Origin: Bacillus cereus G9842
GTDB lineage: Bacteria; Bacillota; Bacilli; Bacillales; Bacillaceae_G
Assembly (NCBI RefSeq): GCF_000021305.1
Contig: NC_011772.1
Location: 1,030,001 to 1,094,000, forward strand
DNA: 64,000 nucleotides
Reading direction: 5' to 3'
Positions 26,106 to 33,979 of the stretch are shown here, in pieces. Made by a program: the position numbers and the translations under genes. Below the pieces are notes generated by a model. The model was not told where the DNA came from. It saw only the letters and a list, made by a program, of their open reading frames with translations, and searched no databases. The stretch's first letter is position 1. Every line of letters starts with the position of its first letter.

Positions 26106-27527
26106 TTGAGGAAAAAAGTTGTGATCGTCGGCGGAGGCATAACGGGATTAACAGCAATGTATAACTTACAAAAAAATATTCATGAAAAAAACTTGCCGAT
26201 TGATACATTACTTATAGAAGCATCGGGTAAACTTGGCGGAAAAATTCAAACCGTTCGAAAAGATGGATTTACAATTGAACGCGGACCGGATTCTTTCTTA
26301 GCACGAAAAGAAAGTGCAGCTAGATTAGTGAAAGAATTAGGTCTTGGCGATGAACTTGTAAATAATCAAGCCGGTCAATCATTTATCCTCGTAAACAATC
26401 GGTTACATAAAATGCCGAGCGGATCAATGATGGGAATTCCAACGCAAATTACGCCGTTTCTATTTTCCGGGCTGTTCTCCCCAATTGGTAAACTAAGAGC
26501 TGGTTTTGATCTATTAATGCCGAGGTCAAAGCCAGTATCTGACCAATCACTCGGACAATTTTTCAGACATCGCCTCGGAAACGAAGTGGTTGAAAACTTA
26601 ATAGAACCGTTACTATCGGGTATTTATGCAGGGGATATTGATGAAATGAGCTTAATGTCAACATTCCCGCAAATGTATCAGATTGAGCAGAAACATCGCA
26701 GTATTTCACTCGGTATGCGTACGCTCGCTCCGAAAGAAGAGAAAGCTAAACCGAAAAAAGGAATCTTCCAAACAGTGAAAACAGGTTTAGAATCTATCGT
26801 AGAATCTCTCGAAGTAAAGATGCATGAAGGTACGATAATAAAGGGAACTCGCATTGAAAAAGTTGCAAAACAGGGTGATGGTTATACAATTACTCTTAGT
26901 AATGGAAAAGAAATAGAAGCGGACGCCATCGTAGTGGCAACTTCGCATAAAGTATTGCCGTCCATGTTTGCTCAGTACAAGCAGTTTCGTTTTTTCCGTA
27001 ATATTCCGGCCACATCCGTTGCGAATGTGGCACTTGCTTTCCAAAAGTCAGCAATCCGGCGCGATATTAATGGTACAGGATTTGTCGTATCACGAAATAG
27101 CGATTACACGATTACAGCATGTACGTGGACGCATAAAAAATGGCCACATACAACGCCAGAAGGAAAAACACTCCTTCGCTGTTACGTTGGACGTGCTGGT
27201 GATGAAGCGGTTGTAGAACAAACTGAAGAAGAACTCGTTCAGCTCGTACTAGAAGATTTAAGAAAAACGATGGATATTACAGAGGATCCAGAATTTACAA
27301 TCGTAAGCCGCTGGAAAGAAGCGATGCCTCAATATACAGTAGGCCATAATGAGCGAATGAAAAAGCTCACAACATTTATGCAGAAAGAGTTGCCTGGTAT
27401 ATACTTGGCAGGTAGCTCCTATGCTGGTGCTGGACTTCCAGATTGTATTAATCAAGGTGAGGAAGCTGCAAAGCGTGTATTATCTCATTTGGAGAAAGTA
27501 ATAGATGCTGAATTAATCGCACAATAA
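26106..27527 (+). CDS. hemY: Coproporphyrinogen III oxidase HemY/CgoX
   Basis: A 473-residue FAD enzyme. It starts at TTG 26106 after an AAAGGGGGAG site with the dinucleotide-binding motif VVIVGGGITGLTA. A substrate-domain region follows (IERGPDSFLARKE), and the end GAGLPDCINQGEEAAKRVL contacts FAD. In Gram-positive bacteria it oxidises coproporphyrinogen III to coproporphyrin III with O2. It is the last gene of the heme operon and ends in a long perfect hairpin. Confidence 0.95.
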   Translation: MRKKVVIVGGGITGLTAMYNLQKNIHEKNLPIDTLLIEASGKLGGKIQTVRKDGFTIERGPDSFLARKESAARLVKELGLGDELVNNQAGQSFILVNNRLHKMPSGSMMGIPTQITPFLFSGLFSPIGKLRAGFDLLMPRSKPVSDQSLGQFFRHRLGNEVVENLIEPLLSGIYAGDIDEMSLMSTFPQMYQIEQKHRSISLGMRTLAPKEEKAKPKKGIFQTVKTGLESIVESLEVKMHEGTIIKGTRIEKVAKQGDGYTITLSNGKEIEADAIVVATSHKVLPSMFAQYKQFRFFRNIPATSVANVALAFQKSAIRRDINGTGFVVSRNSDYTITACTWTHKKWPHTTPEGKTLLRCYVGRAGDEAVVEQTEEELVQLVLEDLRKTMDITEDPEFTIVSRWKEAMPQYTVGHNERMKKLTTFMQKELPGIYLAGSSYAGAGLPDCINQGEEAAKRVLSHLEKVIDAELIAQ

Positions 27528-27567
27528 ACGAAACGCCTTCAATTATATTGAAGGCGTTTCGTTTATT
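27523..27567. terminator. Two-way terminator between hemY and the convergent gene
   Basis: Twenty-base arms (27523-27542 and 27548-27567), built on AAACGCCTTCAA, are perfectly inverted around 5 bases and overlap the hemY stop codon. Confidence 0.9.
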
Positions 27568-27578
27568 GTATAAAATAC

Positions 27579-28931
27579 TTATTCGCCAATAAACATATAT
27601 AAGTTATTTGGCTTTATAACGGCATCTCCTGCATAAATAACCCACTCTGTTAAGTTATCAAAATCTAAATGATAACTATTTCCTTCACTCATATCTTCTA
27701 TAAAATATGGTTCATTAATGAGTATTCCTTGAATGAAATCTTCCGTAATATTTTGCATTTCAAACCACATATGTTCACTTTTTCCTTCTTCGTAGGAGAC
27801 ACCAAACTTAGCAAGGAAACGAAAATCTTCATTTGATTGTTCAATGTGAAAAATGTTGCTGAAATACCCGAAAGTATTTTTCGCATTGTAAGCCATACGA
27901 TTGGTTTCACTATTTGTTTTATAGAACATGAGCCCTGTAGCTTCCTCGTGTTCTTTGAAAAAACTTTCAATATATTCTTCTGAAGTATTAAATTTGAATA
28001 AGAGAACGGATGGAGATTGATGGTATTCATCTCGGGCATCCATTCCGCCTAAGAATGTATTTTGTGCATCTATTGGTTGTAGTTTCACTTCTTCATCCTC
28101 GATTGAAGATAATTGGTCCATACTCGTTTTATGCCCTATATAAGATAATCCTTTTTCCCACGGAACAGCGACTGTATGTATAGAACCTTGCTGACTATGC
28201 GCGATAACGATAGGCTCATTCATAGGGACTTGTCCATTTTCAACCGCATTATTAGCAAATGTTTGAAAGAGATCGCTAATGCCGTAGTAGGAAGAAATGC
28301 GATTTGGAATAATTAACTCTATTTCAGTTACGCCTGCTCTTAAAAGACCGTGTGTATGAAACCAATATTGCGTAGGCTCATCATCTTTATCGTCTTCATA
28401 AACAGAATGAATAACGTACAAGTCAGGAATGTCAGGTAATAATTCATTTTCAACGTGATATTCAATATAGCTTCTAGATATCACTTTCATTGCTGCACTT
28501 GAATCGATTACAAATAACAAATCTGGGGCGAGATTCCATAAAAACTGTAACTGCTGGAAAAAGCAGTCCAGTACATCGCCTACAAATAGCGTACGAGTGA
28601 AAATTTCAGTGCCGAAAGCCGCATCTTCAAAATTACGATCTACGATTGTAGAATCTTGTCTATTGTACATTTTGTATTCTTCTGGGTCATTCGCCTCATC
28701 AATATGCAGTTCATACGGTATGATTGCTTCATCCATATGTAACTCAAAAATAAGGCTTGTCTCATCACTATAAACAATTTTTAACTCATCAACTTTAGTA
28801 GCGATAGTCTCTAGCCGCTGTTTTAACTGCTCAATTGTAATTCTAGTTGGTATAACAGCAATCATATCTGAAAAATGACGTTCTAATGTTCCATTCATAG
28901 CTGCGCGGTATGTTTCTGTTTGCACTTCCAT
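27579..28931 (-). CDS. DUF4026-like protein
   Basis: A 450-residue soluble acidic protein without signal or membrane segments. The start is taken at ATG 28931 (MEVQTETYRAAMN) because AGGAGTG lies just upstream, not at the upstream TTG. Strings such as YWFHTHGLLRAGVTEIELI and LLFVIDSSAAMKVISRSYIE match what I recall of DUF4026 proteins of Bacilli and Clostridia. No catalytic motif is recognised. It stands alone, convergent with the heme operon. Confidence 0.6.
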   Translation of the reverse strand: MEVQTETYRAAMNGTLERHFSDMIAVIPTRITIEQLKQRLETIATKVDELKIVYSDETSLIFELHMDEAIIPYELHIDEANDPEEYKMYNRQDSTIVDRNFEDAAFGTEIFTRTLFVGDVLDCFFQQLQFLWNLAPDLLFVIDSSAAMKVISRSYIEYHVENELLPDIPDLYVIHSVYEDDKDDEPTQYWFHTHGLLRAGVTEIELIIPNRISSYYGISDLFQTFANNAVENGQVPMNEPIVIAHSQQGSIHTVAVPWEKGLSYIGHKTSMDQLSSIEDEEVKLQPIDAQNTFLGGMDARDEYHQSPSVLLFKFNTSEEYIESFFKEHEEATGLMFYKTNSETNRMAYNAKNTFGYFSNIFHIEQSNEDFRFLAKFGVSYEEGKSEHMWFEMQNITEDFIQGILINEPYFIEDMSEGNSYHLDFDNLTEWVIYAGDAVIKPNNLYMFIGE

Positions 28932-29172
28932 CCAATCACTCCTATTCAAATGAATCCATTTTACATGCCAATCAAATGTCGATATTTTCTGTTTTCTCTC
29001 TCTAACATTATAGAGTGCATTTGTAGAAGGTGTAAAATTATTATTTTGTATTATAGGTTGAAAGCTTGTAAATTAAATAAATCTTTTGTAAAATTTGTCG
29101 AAAAATAGTTCTATATAACGAATCATTTGTTATGATAGAAATGCTGAGAAAATATGAAATATGGAGAGGAAA

Positions 29173-31539
29173 ATGGCTGTGAAGAAATTGTTAAGTGTCT
29201 TTTTATCATTCTTGCTATTGCTTTCATTTACTGGAACTTTAGCGCAAGCAGAAGAAACTGCTTCTATGTCAGTAGAAAAAGCAATTCAAGTATTTAAGCA
29301 GCAAGGGAAAACGAAGGGGATAGTGGAAGGGTACATTGTTGGATATACGCAAAGTTCTTCTAAATATACGAAGGATCCAGCTAAGTTTGATGATACAAAC
29401 GTAGCAATTGCAGATTCGCCAAACGAAACGAATCCAGACAAAATCATGCCTGTTCAGTTGCCAAAAGGTGATGTGAGAACGGCAGTGAATGTAAAAGATC
29501 ATCCTGAAAATATCGGGAAGAAAGTTAGTTTGACTGGGACTCTTGAATTATATTTTAGTAACCCAGGTTTAAAATCAGTAACAGCTTATAAGTTTCAAGG
29601 TGAAGGCCAAAACCGTGTTAGCGATGTAGTAGCTTCACCGAACGGTGGAGAAGTTGCTAAAGGAACAGCGGTAACATTAACGACGAATACAGAAGGGGCA
29701 ACAATCTACTATACGTTAGATGGCTCTAATCCTACTAATAAAAGCGTTCGTTATAATGGACAAATTGTAGTGAATGAAAATAGTGTAGTGAAAGCAATCG
29801 CAGAAAAAGAAGGGCTTACTTCTTCAGCAATTTCGACGTTTTCGTTTATTATCGTAAATAATGAACAGGTTCGTATTCATGACATTCAAGGAAAATCACA
29901 TATGTCTCCTTACAACGGGAAGAAAGTATACAATGTGGAAGGCGTTGTCACAGCGCTTGATAAAAACGGCTTTTATATAGAAGACAATCAGCTAGATAAT
30001 GATCCAGCTACTTCAGAAGGTATGTACGTATACAAAAAAGATGCGAATGTAGCAGTAGGAGATCTTATTCAAGTTGATGGAGTAGTAGAAGAATATGTTG
30101 GACCAGGATATGCAGAGCGATTTGAAACAGACTTAACGACGACAGAAATTAAGGCGAGTCGCGTTGTTGTAATCGCAAAAGATCAATCTTTACCAGCACC
30201 GATTGTACTTGGGGAAAACGGTGTGAAAATCCCGGATCAGATTATTGATAATGATGCATTTGGTTTATTTGATCCAAATGAAGATGCAATCGACTTCTAT
30301 GAGAGTATAGAAGGTATGCGTGTTACGATGCCAACACCAAAAATTATTGCACCTCAGAAAAACGGAAATTTATATGTAACAGTAAAAAATGGTGGAGATA
30401 AAATAGTAACACAATATGGCACACCTCTATTAGATGAAAATCAATTAAACCCAGAGCGTCTTTCTGTAAAAGTGCCTCGCGATTATGTAGCAAAAGTAGG
30501 AGATACTTTCACTGGAGATATAACAGGGGTAGTAGGATATGATTACGGTTCTTTCCGTATTTCGCCAATAACAGAATTGCCAGCTGTAGTGGATGGTGGA
30601 TTTAAGCAAGTAGGGGCAAATATTCAGCCTCGTCTTGATAAGTTAACAGTTGCTACATATAACATTGAAAACTTCTCGGCGAATAAAAAAGAAACAACAG
30701 ATGAAAAGGTAAAAGCGTTAGCGTATTCTATTAAATACAATTTAAAAATGCCAGATATTATCGGTGTAGAGGAAATGCAAGATAATAACGGATCAATTAA
30801 TGACGGTACAACAGATGCGTCATTGAGCGCAAAACGTATCATTGATGCAGTTCTAGAAATTCGTGGACCGAAGTATGAGTATGTAGAAATTGCTCCAAAC
30901 AATAATCTAGACGGAGGAGCACCAGGAGCGAATATTCGCGTCGGTTTCTTCTACAACCCATCACGCGTGAAATTAGCAGTAGTACCGAAGTTACTTGATA
31001 AAAATGTGGTTCGCATTGGAGACGAAAGTTCATTATTTGAAAGTACACGTAAACCGTTAGCGGCAGAATTTACGTTCCAAGGACAAAACGTTGTTGTCGT
31101 TGCAAATCACTTAAACTCAAAAATAGGGGATGCAACGCCATTTGGAAAAGTGCAACCGCTCGTATTAAAAAGTGAAGACAAACGAATTCAGTTAGCACAA
31201 GAAGTAAATCAATTTGTACAAGGAATTCAGAAAAAGAACACAAATGCACCAGTTGTTGTGTTAGGAGATATGAACGATTTTGAGTTTGCTAAACCACTAA
31301 AAGCACTAGAAGGAACAAACTTAAAGAATATGTTAAACACAGTGCCGAAAGAGAATCGTTACACGTACATTCACGAAGGAAATGCACAAGTGTTAGATCA
31401 TATTTTAGTAACAAACAACATCGCACCGCACACAATTGTAGATCCAGTGCACTTAAACTCAAACATAATGAAAGAGCACGGACGTGTAAGCGATCATGAC
31501 CCAGTACTTGCTCAAATTGATTTGAAGAAAGCTTCTTAA
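29173..31539 (+). CDS. Secreted modular endonuclease/exonuclease/phosphatase family protein
   Basis: About 788 residues. The ATG at 29173 is preferred because GGAGAGG directly precedes it, inside the longer frame. After a signal peptide (..TLAQAEE) the order is: a DUF6359-like OB-type region (about 30-140), a chitobiase-C-terminal-like module (TIYYTLDGSNPTNKS, about 150-220), and a nucleic-acid-binding OB-type region (VEGVVTALDKNGFYIED). The catalytic domain follows (ATYNIENFS, GVEEMQD, VVLGDMNDFEF, SDHDPVL), with residues typical of metal-dependent nucleases. It resembles YhcR-type extracellular nucleases and probably degrades external DNA or RNA. No wall anchor is seen. Confidence 0.85.
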   Translation: MAVKKLLSVFLSFLLLLSFTGTLAQAEETASMSVEKAIQVFKQQGKTKGIVEGYIVGYTQSSSKYTKDPAKFDDTNVAIADSPNETNPDKIMPVQLPKGDVRTAVNVKDHPENIGKKVSLTGTLELYFSNPGLKSVTAYKFQGEGQNRVSDVVASPNGGEVAKGTAVTLTTNTEGATIYYTLDGSNPTNKSVRYNGQIVVNENSVVKAIAEKEGLTSSAISTFSFIIVNNEQVRIHDIQGKSHMSPYNGKKVYNVEGVVTALDKNGFYIEDNQLDNDPATSEGMYVYKKDANVAVGDLIQVDGVVEEYVGPGYAERFETDLTTTEIKASRVVVIAKDQSLPAPIVLGENGVKIPDQIIDNDAFGLFDPNEDAIDFYESIEGMRVTMPTPKIIAPQKNGNLYVTVKNGGDKIVTQYGTPLLDENQLNPERLSVKVPRDYVAKVGDTFTGDITGVVGYDYGSFRISPITELPAVVDGGFKQVGANIQPRLDKLTVATYNIENFSANKKETTDEKVKALAYSIKYNLKMPDIIGVEEMQDNNGSINDGTTDASLSAKRIIDAVLEIRGPKYEYVEIAPNNNLDGGAPGANIRVGFFYNPSRVKLAVVPKLLDKNVVRIGDESSLFESTRKPLAAEFTFQGQNVVVVANHLNSKIGDATPFGKVQPLVLKSEDKRIQLAQEVNQFVQGIQKKNTNAPVVVLGDMNDFEFAKPLKALEGTNLKNMLNTVPKENRYTYIHEGNAQVLDHILVTNNIAPHTIVDPVHLNSNIMKEHGRVSDHDPVLAQIDLKKAS

Positions 31540-31542
31540 AGA

Positions 31543-31577
31543 AAGGAACGCTTAGGTGACTGAGCGTTCTTTTTTGT
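31543..31577 (+). terminator. Terminator of the secreted nuclease gene
   Basis: GGAACGCTTA pairs with TGAGCGTTC(T) around GGTGAC and is followed by TTTTTT. Confidence 0.8.
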
Positions 31578-31665
31578 TTCTGCATCAATAGTATAAAGAG
31601 ATGATTCCTTTTTTTGTAATCTGATGATAAAATTAATTGAATATTCAGTCGTTAGGAGGGCAGCG

Positions 31666-31965
31666 ATGCAAGCACGAATAAATGGGAAATTAATGAATCA
31701 GTTTGCAATTTTTTTTAGTACGATCGTCATGCTTCAGTTTGTAGCTGATATAACAGGACTTACAAGTAATTTAGACATTACGTATAACTTAATACATACA
31801 GCAACTTCTTATATAACATTTAGTTTGGCGGTTATTTTCACTTTAATAGGTGCAAGAAGAGAATTAAGTAAATATGCAATTGCTTCATTATGTTTAGTAG
31901 TGGCGATTAAAGCAATTTATTTTGTAGCGGTTGTTATTTTATGGGGATTGGCTGGTACACCGTAA
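31666..31965 (+). CDS. Small hypothetical membrane protein (99 residues)
   Basis: The start is set at ATG 31666 because AGGAGGG lies 6 bases upstream; the longer frame from 31624 has no ribosome binding site. Three membrane segments are visible (about residues 9-28, 38-60 and 70-93), with a short RRELSK loop. The family is not recognised. It is a single-gene unit ending at a two-way terminator. Confidence 0.65.
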   Translation: MQARINGKLMNQFAIFFSTIVMLQFVADITGLTSNLDITYNLIHTATSYITFSLAVIFTLIGARRELSKYAIASLCLVVAIKAIYFVAVVILWGLAGTP

Positions 31966-31978
31966 ATGAATAGTAAAT

Positions 31979-32018
31979 AAAACCCTAATTTCCAATATAG
32001 TAAGGAAATTAGGGTTTT
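31979..32018. terminator. Two-way terminator
   Basis: AACCCTAATTTCC and GGAAATTAGGGTT form perfect arms around 10 bases, with A and T runs outside, between convergent genes. Confidence 0.9.
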
Positions 32019-32019
32019 A

Positions 32020-32865
32020 TTATACTTGAAAAGCCTTTCTACACCGCTCTCTTCTTTGCAACCTTCTTCTATATTTTTTTCTATCACGCTTTACTCCTTG
32101 TATGTACATGAATAAACTAACGAGAAGGAAAAAAGTGCATTGCATCGTTAAAATATACGGCGACATGCCATGCAACGGTTGTTTTGGGTCATATAAATGA
32201 AAAGGCGCTCCGCCTATTGTAGGGAATATCGTATTTAGCAGGACGTATGGAATGGAGGCAACTGCAAATGGGAAGAGAATCGCCATATAGTCCTTTTGTG
32301 ACCACGCAGATGCTGCAAGTCCTAAAAGGGCCATTAAACCTGCAAATAAAAAATTAATTCCGATATATACAGTAATGTAAGTGAGGGGAGATTCGTAATA
32401 TAAGTTTGCAAACATCCCATTATCATTTATAATGCCTGAACCAGCCGTCGGTTCTCCGTCTGGAATGGTTAATTTGCAAAATAATAACGATAAGATGAAT
32501 GGAAATGTATAAAGAAGTCCGCCACAAAAGAATGTAACGATATATTTCGTTACTGAATAAGGGAACAAAGAAATCCCTTTACTTACAAACGGTTTAAAAC
32601 CATCTGATTTATCCGAATTGTAACTTGTACTAAAGGGGAAACTAGCAATAACGGGCATTAATAATAAATAAACATCCATTTCATTGTCGCGAAATCCAAT
32701 CCATTTAAAAGCTGTTGTTACAAACGCATCCGTTCCATCCCCAATGTAACGAATTACATAATAATAATGGTAAATAAAAATAAGAGCTAGTCCACTAAAC
32801 ATAATAATTAAAGAAACACGATTACAAAAAGCTTGCTTTATATTTAAACGAAGCGCACGCATCAT
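32020..32865 (-). CDS. Putative ABC-2 type membrane permease
   Basis: A 281-residue membrane protein with about six hydrophobic segments and a very basic tail (RDRKKYRRRLQRRERCRK). The start is set at ATG 32865 (MMRALRLNIKQAF), with GGAGG upstream. Its shape (an N-terminal helix after LRLNIKQAFCNRVSLII, then a large external loop, then paired helices) is like ABC-2 permeases. No ATPase gene is adjacent, so the transporter assignment is uncertain. Confidence 0.55.
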   Translation of the reverse strand: MMRALRLNIKQAFCNRVSLIIMFSGLALIFIYHYYYVIRYIGDGTDAFVTTAFKWIGFRDNEMDVYLLLMPVIASFPFSTSYNSDKSDGFKPFVSKGISLFPYSVTKYIVTFFCGGLLYTFPFILSLLFCKLTIPDGEPTAGSGIINDNGMFANLYYESPLTYITVYIGINFLFAGLMALLGLAASAWSQKDYMAILFPFAVASIPYVLLNTIFPTIGGAPFHLYDPKQPLHGMSPYILTMQCTFFLLVSLFMYIQGVKRDRKKYRRRLQRRERCRKAFQV

Positions 32866-33108
32866 GACTGAAAAAGCCTCCACTATTTTGATAAACTTGT
32901 CTATTTTCTATATTACTATTAATTGTAAAGATTTTCTTGTTTTTTTATTTGATTATTTGAAAAAGAGGAATTTTGTTGTTGTGAAGTAAGGTTTAATCAT
33001 ATATCTTAAGAACACCTTTTCCTTTTCTCTTTTCTTCTGATAAACTATGGACAGTATGATATACACTGACTGGAATTTTTTTATACTGGAAATAATAAAA
33101 AAGAGAAC

Positions 33109-33175
33109 TTGTCTAGAATGTAAGCGTGTGGTAATATCAAAGGTGTACTGATTGACTATATTATCCAATTGGTCA
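33109..33175 (+). promoter_or_regulatory. Promoter and 23-bp operator of the YhgD-like TetR gene
   Basis: TTGTCT (33109-33114) and TAATAT (33132-33137) are 17 bases apart. A palindromic site, TGAC-N15-GTCA, covers 33153-33175, just past the expected transcription start. The same site design occurs twice upstream of the next gene. The 309-base gap before it (32884-33192) holds no other feature. Confidence 0.65.
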
Positions 33176-33192
33176 TTTTTGGAGGTGAAGAT

Positions 33193-33765
33193 GTGGCGAT
33201 AGATCGAAAACGTTCTATTATTGAAGCTGCAACAAAGTCTTTTTCAGCGTTCGGTTATAAAGCAACAACGATGGATCAAGTAGCGAAGTTAGCGAATGTA
33301 GGAAAAGGAACGATTTATACTTTTTTCAAAAATAAAGAAGAGCTATTTGGTGAAATTATTTCTAATTTAATTACAGAAATGAAGCAAGTTGCAGAAAGTG
33401 CAATTCGTTCAGATGTTTCATTTTTTGAAAATGTACATAGAGCATTATATAGCATCTTGGAATTTAGAAAAGAACATCAGCTCATGATTAAATTAATTCA
33501 AGAAGAGCGCGATATGGGAACGAAAGAAGTACAAGAAGTCATGCAACAAGTTGATGTGGAAATTGTTTCTGTTATTCAATCGTATTTAAAGATTGCGATT
33601 GAAAAAGGTGAAATTAGCAAATGTGATCCAGAAATTACAGCATTTATTATGCTTCGTCTATATGTATCGCTTATTTTTGATTGGGAAAAAAATCATGAAC
33701 CGCTAGAAAAAGAAAAAATTGCAGAGTTATTTGAACTTTATTTACTAAAAGGATTGTCAAACTAA
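33193..33765 (+). CDS. TetR family regulator, YhgD-like
   Basis: About 190 residues. The start is GTG 33193, eight bases after GGAGG. The upstream in-frame TTG at 33169 lies inside the operator and is unlikely. The helix-turn-helix is TTMDQVAKLANVGKGTIYTF (about 25-44). It lies directly upstream of a YhgE/Pip-family gene, like yhgD-yhgE in B. subtilis, though here two other genes separate it from hemY. Palindromes before both genes imply control of itself and of the yhgE-like gene. Confidence 0.85.
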   Translation: MAIDRKRSIIEAATKSFSAFGYKATTMDQVAKLANVGKGTIYTFFKNKEELFGEIISNLITEMKQVAESAIRSDVSFFENVHRALYSILEFRKEHQLMIKLIQEERDMGTKEVQEVMQQVDVEIVSVIQSYLKIAIEKGEISKCDPEITAFIMLRLYVSLIFDWEKNHEPLEKEKIAELFELYLLKGLSN

Positions 33766-33792
33766 GATGATCCTTTTAATTTTATAAAAAAA

Positions 33793-33961
33793 TGACCAAA
33801 TTAATAATGAGGTCATATATTTAATTTGAGGAGGAGTTATAGAAAAATTATAATTATAATGAGAAAAAGTTGCATAGTAATAAATTCGGGGATAAGGCAT
33901 ATGTATGAACAAGTATAGCCTTTTTGTTTGAGTGAAAATGACCAAATGAACAATGTGGTCA
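33793..33961. promoter_or_regulatory. Two further 23-bp operators upstream of the YhgE-like gene
   Basis: TGACC-N13-GGTCA occurs at 33793-33815 and again at 33939-33961, 146 bases apart. Both have the same length and outer bases, and similar AT-rich centres (AAAT.AA.AAT), as the site at 33153-33175. The promoter of the YhgE-like gene probably lies between them; the second site ends 18 bases before the start codon. Confidence 0.75.
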
Positions 33962-33979
33962 TTTAGAAAAGGGGGAGAA

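Noticed and set aside
33860..33920. Short ATG frame between the two operators before the YhgE-like gene
   Set aside because: The GAGGAGGAG string lies about 25 bases away, too far for initiation; more likely part of the untranslated leader.
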